Assembly (NCBI RefSeq): GCF_947507565.1
Contig: NC_089175.1
Span: 6,499,733-6,563,732, forward strand
DNA: 64,000 bases
Reading direction: 5' to 3'
DNA from: Oscarella lobularis
Lineage: Eukaryota > Porifera > Homoscleromorpha > Homosclerophorida > Oscarellidae
Within the stretch, counting starts at the first letter, position 1; every line of letters starts with the position of its first letter. Shown here in pieces: positions 1-11,170 of the stretch. A program made the translations under genes and the position numbers. The notes below the pieces were generated by a model that did no database searches, was not told where the DNA came from, and saw nothing but the letters and a program-made list of their open reading frames with translations.

Positions 1-2
1 CC

Positions 3-2867
3 AAATTGCGAAATGCGATTAAAGAAGCAGAGAATGCAGTAAAAATAGCATGTCATTTTGTAAAAGCGAAAGAGAAGGAGAAGATAGCGATTGACCGCAT
101 CCTAAAAGAAGCTCATGGACATCAGATAATCAATGACCTGACGAATGAAGTATCGACGAAGTCTCATTGCCTGAGTCTCTCGCTAGCGGCGGTTGACACC
201 AAGACGCATTGCTCGCAGAAAAAGTTGGGTCGCTGCAAAAAACTGATCACTTCGTGTTTGAGTTCGCCCGCAGCACAAGATGACGTCGACGACGACGACG
301 ACGACGACGATGACAACGACGACGATGACGATGACGATGACGATGCCGAGTGGTTTGAGAATGACTCTATTGTGCGAAACATTTTCTCAAACCTCGAGAC
401 CCTAGGAGAAACAAAGAAAATCAACGAAGAGGGAAAGGTGCTTGAAAGTATGAAGTATTGCATCGGTCGCATTGCAAAGATCACGCAACCTCGCAAGATC
501 GCTGTATCTTGCGGTAATGTCGTGGTGGTGGATGAGCGTGGAATGATACGCGAAGCTTTTTTTCACGGCCAGCCCACTGGCGTCCGCGCAAAGGAGGAGA
601 AGAAGGAAGAGAAGAAGGAAGAGAAGAAGGAGGAGCTGCCGTTTGTCAGCGTGCAGTGGAACGATGAGAGCCCAGACGATGACATTGCCAAGTGCCGCAT
701 CACGTTCTGGAAAATCTGTGACGACACCGAGAAGCCTTCTAGCAATGACGAAGATGTTACTCGCCGGAAGAGCCGGCATACAGACGTTAAAATCGTGACT
801 TCTTCAAAGGTTACCTTTCCGGAAGGGCTCCTAGAAGACGGCTGCTACTACGGCTTGTCTGTCCAGACGCTCTCCAAGTTCGTGGGTTTGTCGCCGTCTT
901 CGGATGCAGTTGTGCTTCAGACGAGTCGAGCCCCGTCTATCGTGTCTAAGATCGTGGAATTCTACAGAGTCGGTCAAAAGAAGTCTATTCTAAGATCCGG
1001 ATGGGAACTAGACAAAAAGACGAATTTCTTGGTCGTTGGGCGCGAAACAGACAAGAGTTGCACAAGGAGAGACCTTAAGACGGGGAAAGTTGCTGTCGAC
1101 CTGGTTGACGTTATGCCCGAGTATGAACCCTATAATCAGGCTCCGAAAGATGACAAAGATGCAAAAGTCGTACTGATGACGGGTGAAAGCGGTCACGGCA
1201 AGAGCACGCACATCAACGGTTTCTTTAATTGGATCTTCAGAATTTCACCACAGGATCCTATCCGACTTCTACTCGTTGATGACCGCAAGCACAGCGGCCT
1301 GCACTCTGTCACGAAGAAGATCACGGTGTACCGAATTCGGCCTCATGATGGTTGCAGAATCAAAGAGCCGCTCTACCTGATTGACAGTCCTGGTTTCGGC
1401 GATACGGAGGGTATCGAAGCCGACGAGTACGTTGCTCGAACGTACAGGGCGCTCTTCCAGCTTATTACCAAAATTGACTGCGTCGCCCTTGCGATGCGTG
1501 CCACCGAGAATCGTTGCGGTCCAAAGACGAAAGCTGTCCTACACAATATCCTACACCAGTTTGGAAAAAACGTGAAAGACAACATCATAGCGCTACTGAC
1601 GTTTGCTGACGCCGCAAAGCCACCCGCTTTGCTCGCACTCGATGAAGTGAAGGTGCCTTTACATCAGAGCGTCAAGATTAACAACGCTTCATTTGTGTGT
1701 GCTGGCGAAGCGGCAACGTTAGAGTCCAAGCAAGGTGACAGCGAAGAGTTTAATCAGTTATATTGGCGCCTGTACGAAGCCGGAAATGAAAGAATGTTTG
1801 AAGCCATTCAGCACCTCGTGGCTGTTCCTGCAGGACAGAGCGCGAAAGTAACAGAAGAGCGTACGAAGTTGAACGGGCACCTGTCTTTTCTCCGCGGCTC
1901 CATCATCAATTCTGTAAACCGCGGTAACAAAATCAGCGCTGACTTGGACATCATGAAACTCAGTATCACAGCTCCTCCAAACGCATTAATTCAAGTATCT
2001 GTTCCCGAAACCAAAAGAGAGGATCTTGCTTCCGGCTCCCACACCACTTTGTGCAATGTCTGCAACAACACATGCCACAAAGTATGTTTCATTGTAGGAA
2101 ATGAAAAAAAGGGCTGCTGGGCAATGGATGGTAACGGCCATTGCACGGAATGTCCGCGCAAATGCAAGTGGAATGCACATCGTGATGACACATTTTATTA
2201 TGTAACCGTTGACAAATTGGTTGAAAGGCGCAATGAAGACATCATCGCTGAGTGGAGCGACAACGGAAGAAGTGTTGAATCAGCTGTTCTCACACTTATC
2301 AATGAGTTCATCAGAGAACAGAAAACCATTCTGGCAAGTCTGCATAGCATGCACGATCTTCACAAGCAGCTCTGTGTTATTGCACTGCGTCATAACCCCA
2401 AAGGCATTCTCGATTACGTCGACAGTTTGATCGTCGAAGCGAAAACTCGAGGAGCAAACGCAGAAGTCGAAGCTCTCTATGTGGCTCGAGACGTCATCAA
2501 CTTATCGGACGCCGTTGGTAAAGATGCTGATACTGCAACAAAAAGCAGCGAAATGATGAACAAGGTCATGGAGAAGGTCAAAACGGCTCTTGAAGGGCGA
2601 GTGAAAATGTCGAAAGAAGAACGTCTCACAACGCAAAATGAGCCAAGCACGTTCTACTACGAAATACACAAGATGCTCCCGAAGAGTTATCAACAGAGAG
2701 TTCCTAAGCCAGTGAAGCCGTCACGAATACGGAAACTAGGCGCCTATGTAGGCGTCGCAGATGCATCCACGGTGGATTTCAAAACGGACCTTCAGAATGT
2801 GATCAGCGTCATTAAAGTTCTTCTTCATGACGGCATCTTTGCCATGTTTCAGTCAAAAGAAAGCTGA
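3..2867 (+). CDS. FN3-like / P-loop GTPase protein, 5' partial
   Basis: Single long open frame of about 955 codons, ending in TGA at 2865-2867. It is open to the left edge and has no convincing ATG start there, so the 5' end is probably cut off. An Asp-rich tract lies at about residues 95-115 and a Lys-Glu tract at about 195-210. An FN3-like stretch follows at about 215-310. A GTPase core shows G1 GESGHGKST (about residue 395), a DSPGFGDTEG switch-type motif (about 460) and TFAD as a possible G4 (about 535). A Cys/His-rich patch of zinc-finger appearance (CNVCNNTC, then ECPRKC) sits at about 685-725, followed by a helical C-terminus. The nearest families I know are the AIG1/GIMAP-septin-like TRAFAC GTPases, but I cannot assign a subfamily or substrate. 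It is probably cytosolic, since no signal or membrane segment is seen. A decayed second copy of its G domain lies at 11368-11870. Confidence 0.75.
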   Translation, partial: KLRNAIKEAENAVKIACHFVKAKEKEKIAIDRILKEAHGHQIINDLTNEVSTKSHCLSLSLAAVDTKTHCSQKKLGRCKKLITSCLSSPAAQDDVDDDDDDDDDNDDDDDDDDDAEWFENDSIVRNIFSNLETLGETKKINEEGKVLESMKYCIGRIAKITQPRKIAVSCGNVVVVDERGMIREAFFHGQPTGVRAKEEKKEEKKEEKKEELPFVSVQWNDESPDDDIAKCRITFWKICDDTEKPSSNDEDVTRRKSRHTDVKIVTSSKVTFPEGLLEDGCYYGLSVQTLSKFVGLSPSSDAVVLQTSRAPSIVSKIVEFYRVGQKKSILRSGWELDKKTNFLVVGRETDKSCTRRDLKTGKVAVDLVDVMPEYEPYNQAPKDDKDAKVVLMTGESGHGKSTHINGFFNWIFRISPQDPIRLLLVDDRKHSGLHSVTKKITVYRIRPHDGCRIKEPLYLIDSPGFGDTEGIEADEYVARTYRALFQLITKIDCVALAMRATENRCGPKTKAVLHNILHQFGKNVKDNIIALLTFADAAKPPALLALDEVKVPLHQSVKINNASFVCAGEAATLESKQGDSEEFNQLYWRLYEAGNERMFEAIQHLVAVPAGQSAKVTEERTKLNGHLSFLRGSIINSVNRGNKISADLDIMKLSITAPPNALIQVSVPETKREDLASGSHTTLCNVCNNTCHKVCFIVGNEKKGCWAMDGNGHCTECPRKCKWNAHRDDTFYYVTVDKLVERRNEDIIAEWSDNGRSVESAVLTLINEFIREQKTILASLHSMHDLHKQLCVIALRHNPKGILDYVDSLIVEAKTRGANAEVEALYVARDVINLSDAVGKDADTATKSSEMMNKVMEKVKTALEGRVKMSKEERLTTQNEPSTFYYEIHKMLPKSYQQRVPKPVKPSRIRKLGAYVGVADASTVDFKTDLQNVISVIKVLLHDGIFAMFQSKES

Positions 2868-3038
2868 GCAGCACAGCTCCGAAAGCTGAATGGAGTCATT
2901 TATGTAAGCTAACAATTAACACAGCGTACTTGTTTGCTTTTCACACGTTTCTTGCATGTCTTCTTTTTTTGAGAACTTGTTCGTTAGGTCTAGCTACGTT
3001 CGTTTGAATGGTTTATTCATTCTCGCATTTATTCTCAG

Positions 3039-3905
3039 CGCGCGTTAGCAGACTATTTTTTTCAGCGTCAGGGTTTCTCTCCCTGTTTCAGCGTAATCCC
3101 CATTCACGTAAGACGACGTTGTCATTCGCGTCACTTGCATTTACCACACCGTCTCGCAGAGATCTAGAGACGGGGACCCCGTCTCGTCCGAAGAGATGCA
3201 GCAGCGCTCGGGGGGAACTGGTCTCTCCTTCCTATTCGAAAAGCAAAGAAGAGCAACGTTCGCTCGTCGAACGAACGGTGTCGAAGCAGTGACGCACAGT
3301 AAGCTTAGAGAAAATATTTCCTAATACATATTTTGACGTCATTGCTGTTTGTTTAGTGGAGAAAAATTCCCAGGATCGCGTCTCTGGACAAAGGAATGTT
3401 GCCAGTGCGACAATCGAACGAATGCTGCATCAACAGCAACAATTCTATAAAGTAAATATTTAATCCACACCTGAGCCATTTAATAATTGATTTTCTTCTT
3501 TAGGATCGTTGTGAGGAGTACGAGAAAAATCCTGATTAAAAACCAGAGAAAGAAGTAACATTTACATTGTATATTTTCTATGGCTTAATATTCCTTACCA
3601 CTAGACGCATGAATTGAGTGAATGCATTCAAAAACGGGAGCAGCAACTGAAAGGAAAGAAAGGCAGAGGTCCTGGAGGAGGACAAAGAGATTCATTAAGT
3701 AGCCTCGTCTTCACCTCAATCAAAGTGGATCCTGTGAGTTGCTTTTGACAATGACGTCATTATCAATAAAAGAGGAACGCCCCTATCAAAGCGGATAACG
3801 CTTCCGTAATCCTGATACCCTTTCTAATAAAATACTCTTCTTTTATTTGGGTTGTTTAGGGAGATGAAAAGAAATTGTCTCAGAGGTCTCACTGGAATTA
3901 AGGAA
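3039..3905 (+). pseudogene. Decayed 5' fragment of a PDZ-RhoGEF gene
   Basis: This stretch matches the 5' part of the intact RhoGEF gene at about 12150-13440 almost base for base: leader, start region, the SPSYSK-type N-terminus, the exon after the PDZ, and the coiled-coil exon near 3605. The segment that would encode the PDZ domain (12381-12798 in the intact gene) is missing. The reading frame runs into a stop at 3290-3292, just after the deletion joint. Later exons have lost their frame and the copy fades out near 3905. It lies directly 3' of the GTPase gene, mirroring the arrangement at 11368-12294. Confidence 0.8.
3167..3185. repeat. 9-bp perfect palindrome in pseudogene leader
   Basis: GAGACGGGG and CCCCGTCTC are separated by a single A. 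The same element occurs at 12261-12279 in the leader of the intact RhoGEF gene. It is retained in both copies although the neighbouring bases have diverged. Confidence 0.7.
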
Positions 3906-4318
3906 GGTGATGGAACAGTGCCGTCCACAATATCGGCCGTCGTTTGAAACGCTGGAATTGAAGTTATTGGACGAAATGCATAATTCAAATCGAAGTGTTT
4001 ACTTGATAGGCCCATATGTGCTCCCAGTCATTTTATAGAACGTATTTAGGTATTGTTGGAAGAGTAGAGACTAATTAATATGTAAATTAGTGTGTTTGTG
4101 TGGTCTAAGTCACGTGAGACTGAATACGGGATTTCGTCATCGTAATTGTCGTTTTTGAACCGTTTTCGTCGTTGCATGCGCGATTGAGTCGTCTTGCAAA
4201 GGTCATTGCTATGCCAAAAATCGATTTTGTTTGATCGATTGTCATTTCCTTTTCTTTTAGACTCGTTTTGATCGAAGCACTCGATTCGATTCTCTCGAAC
4301 CGTTTCTCCTCTTCGATA
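3906..4318. other. Intergenic / 5' flank of Kelch-kinase A
   Basis: No gene is seen from 3906 to about 4080. From about 4105 to 4318 the sequence is a close copy of 6980-7188, the flank of the second Kelch-kinase gene. It includes a CACGTGA E-box-like site (4111) and a pyrimidine-rich stretch ending in TTTTAG (4255-4260), which may be a splice acceptor for a leader exon. Confidence 0.5.
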
Positions 4319-6852
4319 ATGTCATCCGCTTGTCCATCATCTCGATATGGACACGTCGCCGCCGTGATCAATGATGAAATGCTTGTGTGGGGAGGACTAG
4401 CGGTGAGAGAATCGACGGGAGAGGAGTACGCGTGTTCTCCCGATTTGATGGAGTGTTTGAATCTTTCGACGAATGAATGGAATGAACGACGAGCAACATC
4501 CAACAGCCCATCCGACTTTCCTCATCCGTGTCTCGACGCACGAATCGGTGTCGTCCAAAATCGGGACATTTATCAATTTGGTGGTTTCACCTTCTCGTCT
4601 GATGGCCGTGAAGTCTATTTGAACGATGTTCACAAATTGGATGGATCGACGTTGGAATGGCAACGAATCCATTCCAATGACCAATCAACGCCCAGCGGGA
4701 GAAGGGACCATGGAATGTGCGTGTTAGGGAAGAAAGGAGACGAACATCTCGTCATGATGGGCGGATTCGGAACAACGATTGTTTCACCCATACCAGACGG
4801 ATCTCAATTCATTCCTTCTTCAAAATATCCTGACTTGGGGTACAACAATGAAGTTTGGTTGTTTTGCATCCGAAGGAGTGAGTGACGTGTAAAAATATTT
4901 TGAATTCAATGTAGACATTTGTTTGAAGGGAATTGGATTCCAGCTCAATGCACAGGAAAAAAACCACTTCCTCGATCCGGACATTCCTTCACTACAGTCA
5001 ATTTTAATCGAGCAATTCTCTTTGGTGGTGGCGGTCGTGGGGAAGTGTTTCCAGATGCTTTTCTGTTCATGTTCACTTCACTGGTAATGTGATAGGTTTG
5101 TTATTAGTTAATTAAATAATTAATTAATGTGATTTATTTGCGTAGGAGTGGATTGAAATGAAATTGGATGATCATCTCATTCCTCGATTCTCCCATTCGA
5201 CGGTTGTTGTTGATATTCCCACATTAGGGGGGCCAGTTGCTTTTCTCTTGTGGGGATATGGGAAAGACAAGTTTCCTCTGTCTCTGGCCCAAATGATTCT
5301 AATTGACTTTCAAAAGTGCAAAAAGGTAATTGAAATATTTTCATATGACATTCTACGATGACAAAGTTCATTAATTTGACAGCTGTCAATATCAGATGAG
5401 CCCATTCCAACAGGAGAACAATCAGTCTGCTCTATTGTTAGAAGAGGTCTTCTCTTTATTCTGCGATATGGAGGATCATTCTATGAATATAGCAAGAGCA
5501 AACCAGGAGCGCTTTTAGACATTTTGAAATATGGTAAATAATTTTTATATTATTTTAAGCCTAATTTTATTGATTGCATAGATTTAAAAAGTGTTGGCGA
5601 GAAACTTCTCCGTCACAATTTGAGCGAACCGATCGAACACGAAATTTCAAAATCCGATAAGCATGCACAGAAGATGACCGAGGTTTTAATTGTGTGTGCA
5701 AGCCACGGGTTATTAGCATAATTATTCAATATTTTAGGACCATCTTTTGGATCCGTCTCTTCAAATCAACCGACAGGATCTTGTCTATGACGAGGATAAT
5801 GATATCGTTGACCAAGGAGGCTTCAGTGATGTATTCAAAGCAACGCTGAAAAAAGACGGAGAAGAGAAGATCGTCGCCGTCAAAGTTTTTGTGGATATAC
5901 GAAGAAAAACAGACAAGTGTTGAATTGATACCGAATTTTTTTGATGGGAATGTTGGTTTTTCTTTTGTAGAGAATTGTTCATGAAGGAGGCAGCTGTGCT
6001 CTTCGGAATCAAACCGAATCCGTTCATTTTGCGTCTGATTGGGTTTTGCGCTGTTCCCAGATTCTACGCGCTCGTGACGGAGTTCGTGAGCGGAGGAAAT
6101 TTGTCTGATTTTCTTAAATCAGTCGAGCACGAAGAAGCCGTTGAGAAATGGAAAACGCGGGTTTCGTTCGCGATGCAAATCGCTGTGGGAATGCTTCATC
6201 TCCACTCCAATCATCCACCGGTGATTCACTACGACTTGAAAGCGCAGAACGTCTTGGTCAAGATCATTCCAGGCAGAGAAGAAGCTAAATTTATTTGCAA
6301 GGTAGATTAATAAATATTCAAGTTATTTCCGTTAATAATATTTTTAGGTTGCTGATTTTGGTCTTTCAAAAATGTCTGGCGTCAGCTCGGTGACAACTAA
6401 GCGGCGAGAGGGGTCCGTTCCGTCTGGCACGGTCACTCACATCGCTCCAGAGCGATATTCTGATTATCCGTACGGCGATGGAGACGACGAAATCATAAGG
6501 ATGGATTTGGCAAAAAAATCCGACGTTTATAGCTATGGAGTTGTGCTCTGGGAAATTCGGGAAAAAGAGCGTCCGCATAAAGGTTCTTTTCTTAATTAAG
6601 TGCGCCTTACAATGAAACTCTTTATTAGATAAGACGAATGAACTAATCTGGCTACATGTCAAAAATGGAGGCGAACTCCCAAGAGGCCGAGCAACGAATG
6701 TTCCGCCGTTTTTCAATGATCTATTGAAAAAATGCGTCAAATTCAAGCCAGAAGAGAGGCCCATGTTCAATGACATCCTTTTAGTGATAAAGGAAGGCGA
6801 GCGCTGTCTGGTTCATTATTGTAATTGTTTGCACCTTCAAACCATTTTTTAA
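4319..6852 (+). CDS. Kelch-repeat protein kinase A (TKL-like, non-RD)
   Basis: Nine exons with GT-AG introns join into 704 codons plus stop: 4319-4877, 4929-5083, 5146-5325, 5383-5533, 5582-5682, 5738-5916, 5971-6301, 6348-6582 and 6629-6852. The first ~330 residues carry Kelch-type blades (GHVAAVINDEMLVWGG, RDIYQFGG, HLVMMGG, RSGHSFTTV). The rest is a kinase domain with a weak glycine loop (DQGGFSDVFKA), VAVK lysine, HYDLKAQN catalytic loop, DFG and APE (HIAPERYS). The catalytic Asp and Asn and the DFG are present, so activity is possible, but the Arg before the Asp is Tyr, making it a non-RD kinase. No signal or membrane segment is seen, so it is likely cytosolic. Exon lengths match those of its tandem neighbour exactly except for the last exon. 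I do not know a named animal orthologue. Confidence 0.85.
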
Positions 6853-7188
6853 GTCTTATCATACTCTGTATCTAATTTTTTATGTCGCGACCTTTAACAG
6901 TTGTGTCCTACTGTATGCTATTTTTCATTTTTACCTCCCCACGTGCGGGATGAGAGACTAATTAATAGTGCAAGGCCAAGTCACGTGAGAATGAATACGG
7001 GATTTCGCAATCGTAATTGAGCCGTTTTCGTCGTTGCCTGCGCGATTGAGTCGTCTTGCAAAGGTCGTTGCCATGCCGACTGACCGACAATCGATTTTGT
7101 TTGATCGATTGTCATTTTCCTTTGTTTTAGACTCGTTTTGATCGAAGCACTCGATTCGATTCTCTCGAACCGTTTCTCCTCTTCAAAA
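6853..7188. other. Short intergenic / 5' flank of Kelch-kinase B
   Basis: Contains the 3' flank of Kelch-kinase A, then from about 6980 a copy of the 4105-4318 flank ending in TTTGTTTTAG (7121-7130). The E-box-like CACGTGA recurs at 6982. No separate gene is seen. Confidence 0.5.
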
Positions 7189-9680
7189 ATGTCATCCGCG
7201 TGTCCGTCATCTCGAGAGGGACACGTCGCCGCTGTGATCAATGATGAAATGCTTGTGTGGGGAGGAGGAGAGGTGAGAGAATCGACGGGACAGAAGTACT
7301 TGTGTTCTCCCGATTTGATCGAGTGTTTCAATCTGTTGACAAGTCAATGGAATGAACGACGAGCAACATCCAACAGCCCATCCGACCTTCCTCAGCCATG
7401 TACCAACGCACGAATCGGTGTCGTCCAAAATCGGGACATTTATCAATTTGGTGGTGGTTACAGATCGTCTGATGGCCGTCCTGTCTATTTGAACGATGTT
7501 CACAAATTGGATGGATCGACGTTGGAATGGCAGCGAATCCATCCCAGTGATGAATCAACGCCCAGCGGGAGATCGGAACATGGAATGTGCGTGTTAGGGA
7601 AGAAAGGAGACGAACATCTCGTCATGATGGGTGGATGGGGAACAGCGATTGTTTCACCAATACCAGACGGATCTCAAATCATTCCTTCTTCAAAATATCC
7701 TGACTTGGGGTGTAACAATGAAGTTTGGTTGTTTTGCATCCAAAAGAGTGAGTGACGTGTAAAATTATTTTGTATTGAATGTAGACACATTTGTTTGAAG
7801 GGAATTGGATTCCAGCTCAATGCACAGGAAAAAAACCACTTCCTCGATCCTCACATTCTTTCAATACAGTTGATATCAATCGAGCAATTCTCATTGGCGG
7901 TGACTGTCTTGAGGGAGTGTTGAATGATGCTTTTCTGTTTGTGTTCAGTTCACTGGTAACGAGATAGATTTGTTATTAATTAATTAATTAATGTGATATA
8001 TTTGCGTAGGAGTGGATTGAAATGAAATTGGAGGATTCTCCCATTCCTCGATTCTTTCATTCAACGGTTGTTGTTGATATTCCCACATTAGGGGGGCCAG
8101 TTGCTTTTCTCTTGTGGGGATATGGGAAAGACAAGTTTCCTCTGTCTGTGACCCAAATGATTCTAATTGACTTTCAAACGTGCAAAAAGGTTATTGAAAT
8201 ATTTTTATAGGGCATTCTCCGATGACGAAGTTCGTTTTACAGATTACAATATCAGATGAGCCCATTCCAACAGGGCACCAATCAGTCTGCTCTATTGTTA
8301 GAAGAGGTATTCTCTTTATTCTGCGATATGGAGGATCGCCTTATAAATGGGGCGAGAGAAAACCAGAGGCGCTATTAGATATTTTGAAATACGGTAAATA
8401 TTTTCTATATCGTTATTTAGCCTAGTTGTATGCTTGCATAGATTTTAAAAGTGTTGGTGAGAAACTCCTCCGTCACAATTTGAGCGAACCGATCGAACAC
8501 AAAATGTCAAAATCCGATAAGCATGTGCAGAAGATGACCGAGGTTTTAATTATGTGTGCAAGCCGCGGGTTATTAGCATAATTAATTTAGGAACCACTTT
8601 CGGATCCGTCTCTTCAAATCGACCGACAGGATCTCGTCTATGATGAGGAGGACGATTTCTTGGGGCACGGAGCCTGTGGCGATGTATTCAAAGCAACGCT
8701 AAAGAAAGACGGAAAAGAGAAGACCGTCGCCGTTAAACGTTTCACCGACATACGAAGAAGAACAAAAAAGTGTCTACTTACCATTCACTATTTTCTCTAA
8801 TGACGTATAGTTTTCTTTTGCAGGGAATACGAAATGTTTAAGAAGGAGGCATCTGTGCTACTTCGAATTGAACCGAATCCTTTCATTTTGGGTTTAATCG
8901 GACTTTGCGCTGTTCCCAGATTCTACGCGCTCGTGACCGAGTTCGTGAGCGGAGGAAATTTGTCGTCTATTCTCACTTCAGACGAAGAAGCGATTGAGAA
9001 GTGGGAAACGCGAGTCACTTTTGCGAAGCAAATTGCTAAGGGGATGCTTCATCTTCACTCCAATCATCCACCAGTCATTCACTACGACTTGAAAGCGGAG
9101 AACGTCTTGGTCGAGCGCATTCCAGACGAAAGAGAAGATCAATTTATATGCAAGGTAGATTAGAAATCAAATAAAAAAATAATAATTTAATCAATATTAT
9201 TTCAGGTTGCTGATTTTGGACTTTCGAAAATGTCTGGCATCAGTTCAATTACGATAGTTCGGCAAAAGGATTCCGTTCCGTCTGGCACAGTCACTCACAT
9301 TGCTCCGGAGCGATATTCCCGTCGTCCGTACGGCGCTGGAGACGACGAGGTTGTGAGAAAAGTTTTGGCGAAAAAATCTGACGTTTATAGCTACGGAGTT
9401 TTGCTCTGGGAAATACGAGAAAGGCAGCATCCCTATCAAGGTCAATTGATTCTTAGTTTTCATTGGCCTTGGGTACTACTGTAGTTATTTGCCTTTAGGT
9501 ACGGATAGAGATACTATTCGCTTTCTTGTCAAAACTGGAGAGAAACTTCCGGAAGGCGAAGCACTCAATGTTCCACCGTTCTTCGACGATCTCATGACGA
9601 AATGCACACAATTCGATCCCCAGAATCGTCCAATGTTCGACGACATTATACTCACACTAACGGGAAACGAATCTGATTGA
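7189..9680 (+). CDS. Kelch-repeat protein kinase B (TKL-like, non-RD)
   Basis: Nine exons join into 690 codons plus stop: 7189-7747, 7801-7955, 8010-8189, 8243-8393, 8442-8542, 8591-8769, 8824-9154, 9206-9440 and 9499-9680. The first eight exons have exactly the lengths of those in Kelch-kinase A (559, 155, 180, 151, 101, 179, 331, 235), so this is a recent tandem duplicate. Kelch blades occupy the N-terminal half. The kinase half has GHGACGDVFKA, VAVK, HYDLKAEN, ADFGLSK and APERYS. Like paralog A it is non-RD. Divergence is visible in the third Kelch blade (FGGGYRSSDG against FGGFTFSSDG) and in the αC region. Substrate and pathway are unknown. Pairing a propeller with a TKL-like kinase suggests ligand- or scaffold-controlled signalling, which is inference. 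Confidence 0.85.
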
Positions 9681-10127
9681 ATTGAGAACCATAGCTTGTA
9701 GCCTTCCCCCTATGACATAGTCTTTTATTTTACTTCAGTTTTGGATGAACCCTACGTTTTTATGAATATTTGTACTTTTTTGTGATTGATGTAGCATCTC
9801 CTAGATTAATTTCTCTGTAGTACAAACCGACTCTCGCTAAATCAGATCGATGGACGGCAGAAAGAGAGACTGAAGGACGTGAAGGGCAGATATACACGAC
9901 GGCCACACGCTCAATTTGCTCATATTTTATTTCCACAGACGCAGGCAGTACAAAAAATCATTCTCGTGAAAATCTAACGTGTCCAATTGCCTTACTTCTC
10001 TCCTTCTGACTTCGTGACTTCGTCCATCACTTTTCTTCAGCGCGCGACCTAAAAAAATGGTATTAGTCACTGTAAAATAATCGTTGTACGTACCTTTTGG
10101 TTTGCGTCCGTATTAGCGTAACCCAGG
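9681..10127. other. Gene-poor stretch with minus-strand splice/polyA-like signals
   Basis: No plus-strand coding exon is seen. On the minus strand a good donor (AAAAG/GTACGT near 10092) faces an acceptor (TTTTTTTAG near 10050). Downstream is an AATAAA-like site (near 9930). If real, a transcript leaving the GC-rich block would read into this stretch and finish a short frame ending in RSRAEEK and a stop. Support is weak. Confidence 0.3.
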
Positions 10128-10741
10128 CTACACCGCGCGGAGGTTCGGACGCTTCGTAGCCCAGGGAAGTCTTCGCAAAGCGATGACTCCCTTCCAAAAA
10201 TTGTCGGGTGAGTTGCGCGTCATCGGCCACCCCACGTGTACCCGCCTGGATGAGAGTCGGTCCCTAATACCGAAGTCCCCCGGCGCGGTGGTACAGCAAA
10301 CCCTTCGGTATGTGCTCCTGGGAAGAACCGGGGCTACTGGAAGTGGAGAACGGCCGACCACTGTTTGTAGAGGCCGACAAGAAAGACAGTGCAATGCCCG
10401 AAATGCCTTCACCTGAGCCGGATCATCCTCCGTCTAATCGCGCCGCCGGGTGAGAAAAGTGCCGGCAACCAGACCGTATTGAACACCCCCTCCAAGCCGT
10501 AACCACTCTGCCTAGCGCGGTTCGTGCTTGTTGGCGCAATAAGACATTGGCGATCGTTATGCTCAGTGCGCGCACCGAGGCCGAAGCCCCCCTTCGCCCT
10601 GCTTACAGGCTCCGGCACGGATTATCCGTGGGCCACGCTGATCCGACACCCAGACTTGCCTTTTGCCTTCCCCCGAGCCGGTCCGTTCAAGAACGAGACG
10701 TAGCGAACCACGCCGCATCCACCCTCAGCCGCAACTGAGGG
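10128..10741. other. Unidentified GC-rich hairpin-rich block (possible ncRNA or repeat)
   Basis: Base composition jumps compared with the AT-rich surroundings and no convincing exon is visible. Several self-complementary stretches stand out: around 10165-10193 (GGGAAGTC..., loop AAA, ...GACTCCC), 10268-10313 (ATACCGAAG with CTTCGGTAT), 10441-10462 (GCCGG with CCGGC), 10618-10632 (CACGGAT T ATCCGTG) and 10721-10741 (CCCTCAG with CTGAGGG). It could be a structured RNA, the 5' part of a repeat, or foreign DNA. I could not match it to rRNA, SRP RNA or RNase P RNA by eye. Confidence 0.35.
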
Positions 10742-10784
10742 GAAATCGGTGTGCTCTTCGCTTTTCAATCGTGTAGCTCCGCCC

Positions 10785-10916
10785 AGCGCGCTCATTGGTC
10801 CGTGGAGGTCACGTGTGACTCACCTAGCGCTCTGAATGGTGGAAAACGAATAGGTGCGAATTTATAAACCGGTTTGGCTATTGATTAGTCAGCAATTGAC
10901 GCCTCAAGGCTCAAAG
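10785..10916 (+). promoter_or_regulatory. Compact promoter upstream of orphan signal exon
   Basis: Contains an inverted CCAAT box (ATTGG, about 10794), an E-box CACGTG (about 10810) and a TATA-like TTTATAAA (10860-10867) about 50 bp before the ATG at 10917. The ATG has a good context (AAGATGGCG). Confidence 0.45.
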
Positions 10917-11170
10917 ATGGCGACGATAAGCCTCGTGGCCGCCTGGACGCCTTTTCTCTTCTTCACGCTATCGTCGACCTTCCAGATGTCGAAGAACAAG
11001 CCAGGTACACTAGCTAAGAAATGGCGATCGGGCGTCGATCGACGCCACCGCGAGACTTGCGCGTCTCGCGCGCCGTTTTCGATCGCGGACGACGCTGCGG
11101 GGTTGGTTCGAGTAGCCTTTAGTGCCTAATCTACGACGATTGATCGTTTTTCCACTTAGGTACGCTGTAA
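10917..11170 (+). CDS. Putative short secreted peptide / orphan signal-peptide exon
   Basis: The ATG at 10917 opens a 29-residue hydrophobic leader (MATISLVAAWTPFLFFTL...) of signal-peptide type. A donor follows at CCAG/GTACAC (exon 10917-11004). Joining to an acceptor TTCCACTTAG ending at 11159 gives only four more codons (G-T-L-stop, to 11170), for a 32-residue product. Read-through of the intron instead extends the frame to 11129. The exon may be the surviving 5' end of a gene whose body was lost when the GTPase/RhoGEF block was copied in. No family is recognised. Confidence 0.3.

Noticed and set aside
164-496. Minus-strand frame over the poly-Asp tract (Ser-rich)
   Set aside because: It is the shadow of the (GAC)n tract in the GTPase gene; no domain or splice signals.
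10128-10741. GC-rich block read as rRNA or as coding sequence
   Set aside because: I could not align it with rRNA landmarks by eye, and the frames on both strands are short and not exon-like. Left as unidentified.
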